The translations under genes and the position numbers were made by a program. The notes beneath the pieces were generated by a model. It worked only from the letters and a program-made list of their open reading frames with translations, searched no databases and was not told where the DNA came from. Shown here in pieces: positions 18,154 to 26,170 of a stretch of 64,000 nt of DNA. The stretch covers positions 124,001 through 188,000 of the forward strand of contig JAWKTK010000004.1 of NCBI GenBank assembly GCA_041399205.1. Direction: 5' to 3'. The stretch comes from JAGQOZ01 sp041399205. GTDB lineage: Bacteria > Planctomycetota > Planctomycetia > Pirellulales > Pirellulaceae. Within the stretch, counting starts at the first letter, position 1, and each line of letters opens with the position of its first letter.

Positions 18154-19440
18154 GTGCTCAAAAGCAAGACTCTGCAAACCAAACTGGCGTCCGCTCATCC
18201 TGTTGTTCTAGCCGTAATCGCCGGTGCCGCCGCTTTCTTTACTTATTCTTGCATGTACGCGTTTCGGAAGCCTTTTACGGCAACTTCCTATGACGGAATG
18301 CCCAATTTTCTGCGGCTCGACTACAAATCGGCGCTGGTGATATCGCAGGTCGTCGGTTATGCCATTTCCAAGTTCCTGGGCATCAAGATTGTGTCCGAAG
18401 CAAAGAATGACCGCCGAGCTGTTTCGATTCTGATTCTGATCCTGATTGCCGAATTGGCACTGCTAGGCTTCGCCATGACCAAGCCGCCCATCCAGCCGTT
18501 TTTCATGTTCTTGAACGGCCTACCGATCGGCATGGTATGGGGTCTGGTCTTTTCTTACTTGGAAGGTCGTCGCTTTACCGAAGTGATGGGCTTGATCTTG
18601 TGTGCCAGTTTTATTTTCGCGTCAGCGTTTGTCAAAGACGTTGGCAAATACTTGATGAACGAGGGCATCGTCGAAATGTGGATGCCGGCGGCGACCGGAT
18701 TGTGTTTTGCGATTCCGCTGTTGTTATCCGTGTGGCTACTGGACCACGTGCCACCTCCTGACGATTGGGACAAAGCGGAACGAACCGAACGAAAACCAAT
18801 GAACGCGTCGGAACGCATTCAAGTCTTCCGACGCTTTGCGTTTGGCTTGATCATGTTGGTGGCGGTCTACACAATGCTGACGGCCTACCGAGATTTTCGA
18901 GACAACTTTTTGGAAGACATCTTGGTGGACCTGCGAGGGGAAAATCATAAAGTCAGTTTTTCGGAAATTGAGACACCTGTGTCGGTTGTTGTTTTGTTGT
19001 CTTTGATGGCCATGGTTTTGGTGAAAGACAGCATGAAGGCGTTTGTGCTGAATCACGTCGTGATTGCCGCTGGAATGGCTTCGGCAGGGATTGCCACTTG
19101 GCTATTTCAAGCCGGTTTGATTTCGGATGTCGTCTGGCTGGGCATTACGGGGTTCGGCACGTACATCGCATACATCCCGGTGAATTGCATGTTGTTCGAC
19201 CGCATGATTGCCGCCTTTCGGCAAGTCAGTAACGTAGGCTTCTTCATCTATGTCGCCGATTCCATTGGCTACCTGGGCAGCGTGGTGGTGCTGATCTACA
19301 AAGACTTCTTTGTGAAAGAACTCAGCTGGGTCCAGTTCTTCATCCGCATCAGCTGGGCCTTGTCCATTTTCGGCGTAATCGGCGTGGCCTTGTCGCTGGC
19401 GTATTTTCTACGGTTGTATCGAAGCGAATCCAATGTTTAA
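18154..19440 (+). CDS. Multi-pass membrane transporter, DUF5690/MFS type
   Basis: 428 residues. GTG start at 18154 with AAGGAAT upstream. About twelve hydrophobic segments; the first (VVLAVIAGAAAFFTYSCMYA) is followed by the motif FRKPFTATSYDG. Loops such as VFSYLEGRRFTEVMGLIL and the central charged loop (PPDDWDKAERTERKP) match the DUF5690 family of MFS-like proteins from Bacteroidetes and Planctomycetes. Substrate unknown. No transport partner lies beside it. Confidence 0.75.
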   Translation: MLKSKTLQTKLASAHPVVLAVIAGAAAFFTYSCMYAFRKPFTATSYDGMPNFLRLDYKSALVISQVVGYAISKFLGIKIVSEAKNDRRAVSILILILIAELALLGFAMTKPPIQPFFMFLNGLPIGMVWGLVFSYLEGRRFTEVMGLILCASFIFASAFVKDVGKYLMNEGIVEMWMPAATGLCFAIPLLLSVWLLDHVPPPDDWDKAERTERKPMNASERIQVFRRFAFGLIMLVAVYTMLTAYRDFRDNFLEDILVDLRGENHKVSFSEIETPVSVVVLLSLMAMVLVKDSMKAFVLNHVVIAAGMASAGIATWLFQAGLISDVVWLGITGFGTYIAYIPVNCMLFDRMIAAFRQVSNVGFFIYVADSIGYLGSVVVLIYKDFFVKELSWVQFFIRISWALSIFGVIGVALSLAYFLRLYRSESNV

Positions 19441-19657
19441 CGCCACCGGTCGTCATGGCTTGGTGTTAGTTGCGCGGTGACAGTCGCTCTGGTGGAAAGT
19501 TCGACTCAGCGTTTCGAAAAGGCGCCGTTTGTTGGTCCGATCGCCATTCTGTTGGTGTTTCCGCGAATATTCGTGGAACGGTGTCACAGCGAGAAGGCTT
19601 GCGTGTACGGAAAGTACCGGACGTCAAACGTTAAGAACAGCCATTTCGGAGCGAGCC

Positions 19658-20149
19658 ATGTCAATCGTATCGATCATTGAACTCGTGTTTCGTACTTCGT
19701 TGTTAATCTGTGCCTGTCTGCTTGTTGGTTGTGGTTCTCGATACGACGTGGTTGAATACCGTTACGATTCATCGAAATCGGAACTGGAGAACCTGCAAGG
19801 TGAATGGGTCTGCGTTCAAGTAACAAGAAGCGGCAACGTCAAAACGGACTGCGGCAAACGGTGTTTGCAGTTTCAAAATGACACCGTCATCATGAGGCGA
19901 AACGTACACAGCAAGTCTGGTGTGGTCACCGATTTTCGATTGGAGTCAGACGGTTTGCTTCATTCGCTGATCTGTAATTTCACACGTCGCGGATCTCCGT
20001 TCCCAAACTTTGCCGTGGACTTGTATCGCTTTCACGACGGAGCATTGGAGATATGTTCGACAAGCCGACTGAACGACAGGCCGAAGCAGTTTTCGAGTAC
20101 GGCCGAGAATGGGTATCGCATCGAACGTTTCTTGCGTGTTCGTCGTTAA
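19658..20149 (+). CDS. Lipoprotein with a TIGR03067-like domain
   Basis: 164 codons from ATG 19658. A short hydrophobic leader ends in a lipobox (CACLLVGC, Cys about residue 25), so it is likely anchored in a membrane. The mature part starts SELENLQGEWVCVQVTRSGN, the opening of planctomycete TIGR03067 domains (a lipocalin-like 'L-q-G-x-W' strand), and ends in basic residues. Longer upstream in-frame starts exist (from 19529) but lack a ribosome site and would bury the lipobox. Function unknown. Confidence 0.65.
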   Translation: MSIVSIIELVFRTSLLICACLLVGCGSRYDVVEYRYDSSKSELENLQGEWVCVQVTRSGNVKTDCGKRCLQFQNDTVIMRRNVHSKSGVVTDFRLESDGLLHSLICNFTRRGSPFPNFAVDLYRFHDGALEICSTSRLNDRPKQFSSTAENGYRIERFLRVRR

Positions 20150-20202
20150 CGCTGAATCAAACAGCGTTTTGCCGAAAATGAATCTCCGCAACAAGGAAAG
20201 CA

Positions 20203-20234
20203 AAAAAAGGAGCTCTCCTGGGAGAGCTCCTTTT
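20203..20234. terminator. Bidirectional terminator between convergent genes
   Basis: AAAAAAAGGAGCTCTC-CTGG-GAGAGCTCCTTTT: a 9-11 bp perfect stem flanked by an A-run and a T-run, so it can serve the lipoprotein gene (plus) and the hsp20 gene (minus), which converge on it. Confidence 0.85.
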
Positions 20235-20266
20235 GCAACTTCAGGCCGAAATTAACCACTTGGCAA

Positions 20267-20722
20267 CTATTTGCCGACGGTCTTTACGGCGATTTTGGTT
20301 GGCTTGACTTTTTCGCTTTTGGGAAGCGTCACGTGTAGGACGCCATCCGTGTAGTTTGCTTCGATAGCGTTTTCGTCCACGATCGCGGGCAACGCGATCA
20401 CTCGGCGAAATTCGCCATACGAACGTTCTACTCGGTGATAAGTTTTACCTTCTTCCTTCTTTTCCGATTCGCGTTTGCCAGAAATCGTCAGTTGTCCGTC
20501 ATGCATTTCTACCGCAACATTTTTCGGATCCATGCCGGGAAGATCTGCCGTGACTTCATACTTCTGAGCATCTTCCGCGATGTTGACTCGGGGCACGAAC
20601 TGCGCCGAGTCTTTACCGCCGTCTTCGCCAAAAAACTGTCCTAGCAGTCCGTCCATTTCTTTGTAAAAGTCTTCCCATGGGCGAACCGAATTATCTCGCC
20701 AAGGTCGTAATGCGCGTACCAT
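20267..20722 (-). CDS. Small heat-shock protein, Hsp20/alpha-crystallin family
   Basis: 151 residues from ATG 20722 (MVRALRPWRDNSVRPWEDFY), preceded by AGGAG 7 bases away. A 17-codon upstream extension is possible but lacks a ribosome site. Alpha-crystallin domain from FVPRVNIAEDAQKYEVTADL through GLxxGxLxITLPK-like ANYTDGVLHVTLPKSEK. The IPV-like C-terminal tail is only weakly present (TKIAVK). A cytosolic ATP-independent holdase for unfolded proteins. No CIRCE-like repeat was noticed upstream. Confidence 0.92.
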   Translation of the reverse strand: MVRALRPWRDNSVRPWEDFYKEMDGLLGQFFGEDGGKDSAQFVPRVNIAEDAQKYEVTADLPGMDPKNVAVEMHDGQLTISGKRESEKKEEGKTYHRVERSYGEFRRVIALPAIVDENAIEANYTDGVLHVTLPKSEKVKPTKIAVKTVGK

Positions 20723-20798
20723 TTTGTCATCTCCTTTGCGTCCAGTGACGCGATTCTTCTGTTGAAAAACCATTCATTCACCTAACGACAATCAGTTG

Positions 20799-21197
20799 TC
20801 ACAGCGCTGTTGCTGGCCAGCAGATTTGGCTGTTCTGTCGATTTGGCAGGTCTGGCTGCCGTTCACTCACATAGAAACGCAAGATCCGTGCCAATCCATC
20901 GACGGTCGACTGCGTTGACATAAACTGTTGATCACCAACGTCTTCCGCCAAACGTGACATTCGAACCGGTACGCGCGGCTGCTGGATCACATGTGCGACC
21001 AGCACAATGCGCGATGGGTTGGCACAGGTCAGATGTTCCGATTGTGTGAATTGCAAGACGAAAAGCGCTGGCGCATCCGTAATTCTTTTGCACGCGTTAA
21101 GCTCGACACACGCGTTTTGCCGAATGGGCCAATACGTTAGTAACCAATGGGACAACGCGAAACCATCAGCAACCAAGGTTCGATTCGTGATGAACAA
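20799..21197 (-). CDS. Doubtful hypothetical protein between hsp20 and a divergent secreted protein
   Basis: A 132-codon minus-strand frame overlapping the start of the divergent gene at 21190 by 8 bases. The central part (ALFVLQFTQSEHLT, RIVLVAHVIQQPRVPV, STVDGLARILRFYVSERQ) alternates like a real alpha/beta protein. There is no clear ribosome site and no family match I know. The stretch could equally be an untranslated leader. If real, the start may lie further inside. Confidence 0.3.
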   Translation of the reverse strand: MFITNRTLVADGFALSHWLLTYWPIRQNACVELNACKRITDAPALFVLQFTQSEHLTCANPSRIVLVAHVIQQPRVPVRMSRLAEDVGDQQFMSTQSTVDGLARILRFYVSERQPDLPNRQNSQICWPATAL

Positions 21198-21855
21198 GCC
21201 ACTGTGTATCTTACGTGTTCCGCTGTTATGGCAAGTGTTCGCCGCGGCGTTACTGCTGAGCTGGCCGCAAGTGGTTTGTGGTGGCGAACCCTTTGTTATT
21301 CGGCATTTCGCTGATGTGGAACGACTGGTCAGTCATCATTTTGGCCAAGTGGAAGGATACGAAACGGGCGATCTCATTTCGCAAGGTCAGACCGGTCCGC
21401 TGTTTAAGATGATGGCAACCTACGGCTGGGTGATATCCGACTTGGACGAATTGAACTCGCTGATACTCAAAGATGGCGACTTTTTAATCAAAGAACTGAA
21501 CACGCCCAAGGGCAGGGCATTTCGCAAGAAGATTGGCGACAGTCCTCGGAGCCTAACGCTGCTGGACCGTATGTCGGAAATGAGCAATGGTCGTGCATCG
21601 GTCCACGACATGATTTACAAACTTCCCGATGGTCACAAAATTGTTGACACCATGATGAATTCCAAACGAGGCGAACGGTTGCTCAATCGATTGTCCAAAT
21701 CCAATTCGGGTGGCAATGTGCAGAAGCCGACCAATAAACTCTATACGGTCGAATTACTCAAGAAGCGGTTGGGACAGAGTTTTCAACGCGACATGCAAAC
21801 TCGGCAAGTCGTTCATCCAGCGCGTTCAACGAAGAACGGGAACTCCAGCCAGTAG
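21190..21855 (+). CDS. Secreted hypothetical protein
   Basis: 222 codons from ATG 21190 (MNKPLCILRVPLLWQVFAAA). A cleavable signal peptide is evident (hydrophobic to about residue 26, VVCGG). The mature part is helical with conserved-looking positions (FLIKELNTPKGRAFRKKIGD, LLDRMSEMSNGRASVHDMIY, GERLLNRLSK). No family recognised. It resembles small planctomycete periplasmic proteins of unknown role. The VanZ-like gene follows 43 bases downstream, so they may be co-transcribed. Confidence 0.6.
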   Translation: MNKPLCILRVPLLWQVFAAALLLSWPQVVCGGEPFVIRHFADVERLVSHHFGQVEGYETGDLISQGQTGPLFKMMATYGWVISDLDELNSLILKDGDFLIKELNTPKGRAFRKKIGDSPRSLTLLDRMSEMSNGRASVHDMIYKLPDGHKIVDTMMNSKRGERLLNRLSKSNSGGNVQKPTNKLYTVELLKKRLGQSFQRDMQTRQVVHPARSTKNGNSSQ

Positions 21856-21898
21856 GCTGCGAATTGCGTGAAACCAAGGTGGCCGTTCGAGGCATGTC

Positions 21899-22876
21899 AT
21901 GAAACGCGGTAAAGTTTGGATCGCGGCGGTGGTGCTTTTCGCACTCTTCTTGGTAGCCTGCGGTACCGCTGCGATTCACCGGCAAACCGTTATTCGTCAC
22001 GCCACGGACGATGTTGGCCATGTTCTTGGCTTTGCAATCTTGGCCGTGCTGGTAGCCGAATTCGCGCGAAACAGCAATCTTGTTCATTCCGCCGTCGAAA
22101 CCTCTTTCAAGCACCGTCATTTGCCTTGGTTGTTAGGATTCGGCGTCGTGGCGATAGTGGGCGGAGGTATCGAAGTTTTGCAGCAGTTCTCCGTCAATCG
22201 TTCTGCGCGATGGTCTGACTTTGGACGCGATTGCCAAGGTGCCGCAATGGGCCTGTTGCTGTGGGCTGCCGTGCGCAACCGTTCGGATCGGCTGCTTGGT
22301 TGGAAGCGAATTGTACTGGTCAGCCTGGCGCTGGTGTTGTTGGCGGCGGCCATCAAGCCTTGGTTGCAGGTCTGCTACGCATATTATCGGCGAACGCAAA
22401 TATTGCCGGTTGTGTTTCAAGCAGAGAACGCCTTGATGTCCGCCTTTGTGGTGTCGCGAGCTACCTACTGGACGCCGGCGCCACCACCGCCCTATTGGCC
22501 TCGCAAAACAGACCAGCTGTTTCGGCTCGAGTTGCTGCCGGATGCGGAATATGCGGGAATTGGGATTCACGAACCGGTTCCGGATTGGTCTGCGTATCAG
22601 TCGTTTTGTTTCGAAATCTGGTTGGAAGGAGAATCGCCCATTGAACTGGTGATTCGAATTCATGACGATTCGCACGATGACGAATGGGAAGATCGTTTTA
22701 ATCGCAAGTTAATCATTCAGCCGGGGTATCAGATTGTGCGAATTTCGATGGACGATATCGCATCGGGGCCTCAGCATCGGCAACTCGACGTGACGCGAGT
22801 GTTTGGTATCGGACTGTACGCGGACCACCCGACGAAATCGAATCTAGTTTGGCTGGATCGAATGTGGTTGGAATAG
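21899..22876 (+). CDS. VanZ-like membrane protein with a C-terminal soluble domain
   Basis: 325 residues from ATG 21899. Four membrane segments in the first 160 residues with VanZ-type features: D-x-x-GH-x-x-GF (DDVGHVLGFAILAVLVAEF), GGGIEVLQQF and RSARWSDFGRDCQGAAMG (the E-x-x-Q and D-x-x-x-N/D-x-x-G blocks). From about 190 on, a soluble beta-rich domain (LFRLELLPDAEYAGIGIHEP, SYQSFCFEIWLEGESP) looks like a CIA30/galactose-binding-like fold. VanZ proteins relate to envelope polysaccharides; the exact substrate is unknown. Confidence 0.72.
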   Translation: MKRGKVWIAAVVLFALFLVACGTAAIHRQTVIRHATDDVGHVLGFAILAVLVAEFARNSNLVHSAVETSFKHRHLPWLLGFGVVAIVGGGIEVLQQFSVNRSARWSDFGRDCQGAAMGLLLWAAVRNRSDRLLGWKRIVLVSLALVLLAAAIKPWLQVCYAYYRRTQILPVVFQAENALMSAFVVSRATYWTPAPPPPYWPRKTDQLFRLELLPDAEYAGIGIHEPVPDWSAYQSFCFEIWLEGESPIELVIRIHDDSHDDEWEDRFNRKLIIQPGYQIVRISMDDIASGPQHRQLDVTRVFGIGLYADHPTKSNLVWLDRMWLE

Positions 22877-22893
22877 ACAGGTCGACTAAGCGA

Positions 22894-23613
22894 CTAAGCC
22901 CACGTCGGCTGTTGCTGATCCACTACCACCATGCCATGGCTTTCACATTGGCGAAGGACCTTCTCGTCCGCGCGAGGCAAGAACTGCAGACGAAACGGAC
23001 GTTGCAGTGATGGCCGCAAGCCGGTAGTGAAACTGACGGTAGATCGTTGATCCGGGGCGATCGATTCGAACAGTTCGTACAGAACGGCCATGCTCGGTTG
23101 TGGGCTCAACACGGCAACTCGCTGATCACGGTGCAGAGAACTCTGTAGTCGTTCGACAAACGCCGCGTCCCGTCGATCTAAATAGTAACGAGCGCCTAAA
23201 TTTTCAGTGAAGTCGATGGGAATGTCGTTTAATGGTGCCTGTGGATCGGTTGGCAGGCGCAATAATCCTAACGTGATTGCCACGTCCAAAATAGCAGCGG
23301 GGTTGTTATTCCACTGTTGAAAGTCGCCGCGTTTGATGACCAGCCAACGAGTGACAATTTGCAGGCTGCCTCGGTTACTGTATTCCGGACCGCCATGCAA
23401 CGTTTTGGAGATGGCCACGTGTAAGTCGTCTACTTCGTGATAATTCACACAGCGAAAGTCCGGCGAATCATCCAAGAGTGAATCGTGCGATGGTCCCCAC
23501 GTGGTTAGCACGCGAGCAGTCGAGTCGTTGACACTTGGTGACCGCGACACCAAGTGATAGCCTCTTTGTCGACCGCTGCGAACCGAAGTGAAAATCGCTT
23601 GAGCTACTTGCAT
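22894..23613 (-). CDS. GTPase-associated protein 1-like (GAP1-N2 type)
   Basis: 239 residues from ATG 23613 (MQVAQAIFTSVRSGRQRGYH). The opening 'Q-A-I-F/Y-T-S-V-R-x-G-R-x-x-G-Y-x-L-V-x-R-S-P' and the ...TTWGPSHDSL segment are, from memory, the hallmark of the GAP1-N2 domain found beside P-loop GTPases in bacterial conflict or regulatory loci. The C-terminal half has a helical repair-like SVSFTTGLRPSLQRPFRLQF segment typical of the GAP1 middle region. An in-frame extension upstream to 23769 overlaps the GTPase gene and looks non-coding. Last gene of the long operon; 76 bases follow the GTPase stop. Confidence 0.62.
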   Translation of the reverse strand: MQVAQAIFTSVRSGRQRGYHLVSRSPSVNDSTARVLTTWGPSHDSLLDDSPDFRCVNYHEVDDLHVAISKTLHGGPEYSNRGSLQIVTRWLVIKRGDFQQWNNNPAAILDVAITLGLLRLPTDPQAPLNDIPIDFTENLGARYYLDRRDAAFVERLQSSLHRDQRVAVLSPQPSMAVLYELFESIAPDQRSTVSFTTGLRPSLQRPFRLQFLPRADEKVLRQCESHGMVVVDQQQPTWA

Positions 23614-23689
23614 TTCGCAAACCTTAGCGCAGCGAATCGAGATGGGTTGCCACCGAAACGATTCGCGATTCGAAATAGTGGAATCCAGA

Positions 23690-24598
23690 CTATCGTTTAA
23701 TGATCCATTCGAACGGTTCGACAATCCCCAGTGGTTCGATATGCATTGGAATTTGTTCAGTGCGGCCATGCGCGTCCACTAACGAGACGGACGCTCCGAC
23801 CGCGCTCACGGCAAAGAACTGGTAGTCATTAAAGTGTCGGTTCAAGTATTGATCGACACCCGGTAGATTGTGCCGAGCGAATTCAGCCGGGTCTTGCATG
23901 GCTTCTGGACACGCATCAGACTTGGTCAATACGATGGCCACGGGCAAGTCTGTCTTGCGTTTGGCGGCGTTCTTGCCGGTAGGCTTGCGAACACTTTCCA
24001 AATAGCTAAGTAGTTTAAGAGCGAAGAAATCTTCGTCGCGGCCCAAATCACGCACTCGAATCGAATCCACTAACACCAAGACTGCCTGTGATCGGCGAAT
24101 GATATGTCCGACGGCCGGATATTGGCCTGGATTTTCCAATTCTTCCGAAATCGCTTCGCCGGCAAAGTCTGGCGTAATGATATCAAAAAAATTGTCCTTC
24201 TTTTTCCGATAGTTGACTTCGCAATGAATCCATTTCCAAGTGTCGGATTCTGTCGCCGTTTTTTCAGGAAATCGTCGGCGTTCCAACGCATTCATGGTTT
24301 GCTGTTGGACGGAAACAGAAAACGAATTGTTCGGTAAACCTTGCAATCCCTTCGTCCCTTTTGTCAGCATGTCAAGCAGCATGCCCAAGTAGACGGTCTT
24401 ACCAGCGCCACTGGCGCCCAAGACGCACAGGAACTTTGGTTTGCCATCGCGTTCCGCAACCACTCGAGAAATACTGGTGGGCGCTTGGCAGTGGTTACAG
24501 TGTCCTGTGTGGTCAAAATAGACTTGTCCACAGCATACGCATTCGAACTTGGTCCCTTCGCTTAGAAAGCGAGTGGAGGTCATGACTTGGTCTGACAT
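23690..24598 (-). CDS. Zinc-ribbon P-loop GTPase
   Basis: 302 residues from ATG 24598 (MSDQVMTSTRFLSEGTKFEC). N-terminal zinc ribbon CVCCGQ...CNHCQ (about 20-38), then Walker A LGASGAGKTVYLGMLLDMLT (about 59-78), a switch/Walker B-like DIITPDFAGEAISEEL with a D-x-A-G motif, and the specificity motif VLTKSDACPEA (TKxD, as in TRAFAC GTPases). The C-terminus returns AVSAVGAS, like the SAx motif. Domain order matches the 'double-GTPase'-type proteins linked to GAP1 genes. Likely a cytosolic switch whose output is set by the chemosensory genes upstream; that link is inference from the operon. Confidence 0.75.
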   Translation of the reverse strand: MSDQVMTSTRFLSEGTKFECVCCGQVYFDHTGHCNHCQAPTSISRVVAERDGKPKFLCVLGASGAGKTVYLGMLLDMLTKGTKGLQGLPNNSFSVSVQQQTMNALERRRFPEKTATESDTWKWIHCEVNYRKKKDNFFDIITPDFAGEAISEELENPGQYPAVGHIIRRSQAVLVLVDSIRVRDLGRDEDFFALKLLSYLESVRKPTGKNAAKRKTDLPVAIVLTKSDACPEAMQDPAEFARHNLPGVDQYLNRHFNDYQFFAVSAVGASVSLVDAHGRTEQIPMHIEPLGIVEPFEWIIKR

Positions 24599-24601
24599 GC
24601 G

Positions 24602-25576
24602 TTATTCTCCTTGATCACAAAATGCGTATGAATCGTTGGGTTGACTAAGATCAGAGGCGGTCAAACAAAGGCGGAATCCCAGGTTGGGATGTCGAGCTGC
24701 GATGGCTTGTGCCGAGCGAAATCGACAGGTTGCCTGGCTAGTGAAATAGGTGTCATACGCGCCGCCTCGAATTTCCGCCATCGGCCCATCCGTGACGATT
24801 CGCAATCCCTTTGACGTCTGCGCTTCGAATAGTGTGTCGGTCCACTCCCAAACATTGCCCACCATTTGGTGCACCCCGTTGGCTGTCGCGCCCTCGGCAT
24901 ACTGGTCGACCGGGACGGTGTCTTCGCGTTTCGCTTCCCAGGTGTTGGCAAAATTCGCGTTGAATGAATCACCCCACGGATATCGATGTCGACCAGAACC
25001 GCTGTCGGCCCAGGTTGCGGCATGTTGCCATTCGGCACAATTCAACAGACGCTTGCCACACCATCGAGCGAATGCGTAGGCTTCATACCAAGAGACGCCC
25101 ACAACTGGATGATGGCTACGGCCCTGAGGCGTTCTGCCGTTTGCCCAAAACGCTGGACCCGGGCAGCCCGTGGTGTCGACAAAATTGAGTACCATCGGCA
25201 ACACAGATTCGGGCCACAGATCAAAGTTCTCGTACCCGCCGTCGTCAACAAAGACCTGGAATTGGTCATTGGTCACTGCAAGGCGCTCGATATAGAAGGC
25301 ATCGACATGCACCAGTTGCGAATTTTCTCGGGAATCAAGCTGATCTAAATCGTCGGGCGAAAGTGAGGCCAAGCCCACGCTCCCTTCCGCGATAATCACC
25401 ATTTCTTTTTCCACTTGAGACCAGGCTTTGGTGATTTCGTAATCTGAGGCGTCGGGATCGGTCAGATTCCGAGCATAACAAACGGAGGCAACCGTTCGAG
25501 GTTCCGAATCACGTCGCTTGCCGCGCGGTTCGGCTGACGAATTTCCCTTACGCTTTAGTTTGGATAGGAATGACAC
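24602..25576 (-). CDS. FGE-sulfatase domain protein (formylglycine-generating-enzyme-like)
   Basis: 324 residues from ATG 25576. After a basic N-terminal tail and a linker, the FGE/SUMF1-like domain runs from about residue 62: VIIAEGSV, FYIERLAVTNDQFQVFVDDG, HPVVGVSWYEAYAFARWCGK, LLNCAEWQHAA, RYPWGD, VGNVWEWTDTLFE, EIRGGAYDTY, and an ending CRFRSAQAIAARHPNLGFRL. True FGEs carry a redox Cys pair near that ending; one Cys (CRFRSA) is there but the second expected Cys is not evident. So a binding or sugar-recognition role is more likely than sulfatase activation. Only 3 bases separate it from the GTPase gene. Confidence 0.78.
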   Translation of the reverse strand: MSFLSKLKRKGNSSAEPRGKRRDSEPRTVASVCYARNLTDPDASDYEITKAWSQVEKEMVIIAEGSVGLASLSPDDLDQLDSRENSQLVHVDAFYIERLAVTNDQFQVFVDDGGYENFDLWPESVLPMVLNFVDTTGCPGPAFWANGRTPQGRSHHPVVGVSWYEAYAFARWCGKRLLNCAEWQHAATWADSGSGRHRYPWGDSFNANFANTWEAKREDTVPVDQYAEGATANGVHQMVGNVWEWTDTLFEAQTSKGLRIVTDGPMAEIRGGAYDTYFTSQATCRFRSAQAIAARHPNLGFRLCLTASDLSQPNDSYAFCDQGE

Positions 25577-25632
25577 GATTTATGCTCCCATGGATGAGGT
25601 TTCGGCGCTGGAACACTCCATGACCGATTTGC

Positions 25633-26127
25633 CTATTTCCGTTGTTTGTGTTTGGCGATGTCTCGTTGCATCTGCTGAAACTGTTCGCTTTTGCCTGTAC
25701 GCGTTGCCTGGTTTGTCTTGTTTTGTTTGGTCGACGAGCCGCCCAGCACGCTGGACAGCGACCCGTTGCCAATCGGGACGGGTTGCGGGCCGCCGCCAAG
25801 GTTGCCGGTTGTTTCTTGGATGGCCTTTTGCGCCAACAGTTTGCGGTGTTCGTCTTCCAGTTCCGCCCAGGCTTCTTGTAAGCGTAGGCTGTCTTGACGC
25901 AGACGTTCCATTTCTTGGTCTCGTGTTTGTTCCCAGTCTGATTGATTCGCCTCCGATTGGTGCGTTGATTCCGATTCGAGCGATTGTGGCGATTCGGCCC
26001 ATTTTTCTAGGTTGGAAAGTTTCTGTTGAAAATAACCTTCCATTTCGTGCGCCAAGCCAGACAACGACTGGGTTTTTTCCAGCAGTGCCTTGCGAATTTC
26101 ATCGTCGAGTTCCTGGGGCTCAGTCAT
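25633..26127 (-). CDS. Coiled-coil hypothetical protein of the chemosensory-GTPase operon
   Basis: 164 residues from ATG 26127 (MTEPQELDDEIRKALLEKTQ); an upstream in-frame start (26166) is less likely. Helical and charged in the first 110 residues (heptad-like AWAELEDEHRKLLAQKAIQE), then a Gly/Ser-rich linker and a Gln/Lys-rich end. No domain recognised. It lies between the FHA protein and the FGE-like protein and is probably a structural adaptor. Confidence 0.6.
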   Translation of the reverse strand: MTEPQELDDEIRKALLEKTQSLSGLAHEMEGYFQQKLSNLEKWAESPQSLESESTHQSEANQSDWEQTRDQEMERLRQDSLRLQEAWAELEDEHRKLLAQKAIQETTGNLGGGPQPVPIGNGSLSSVLGGSSTKQNKTNQATRTGKSEQFQQMQRDIAKHKQRK

Positions 26128-26170
26128 GGTTGTTATCCCTGTGTACCGGTGATCGATTCGAACCAAGTGA

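Noticed and set aside
22894..23769. Longer GAP1-like protein starting at 23769
   Set aside because: The extra 52 residues overlap the GTPase gene and lack family resemblance; MQVAQAIFTSV at 23613 is the normal family start.
24602..25576. Active sulfatase-maturing FGE
   Set aside because: The second active-site cysteine expected near the C-terminus is not evident and no sulfatase gene is adjacent, so only an FGE-like fold is claimed.
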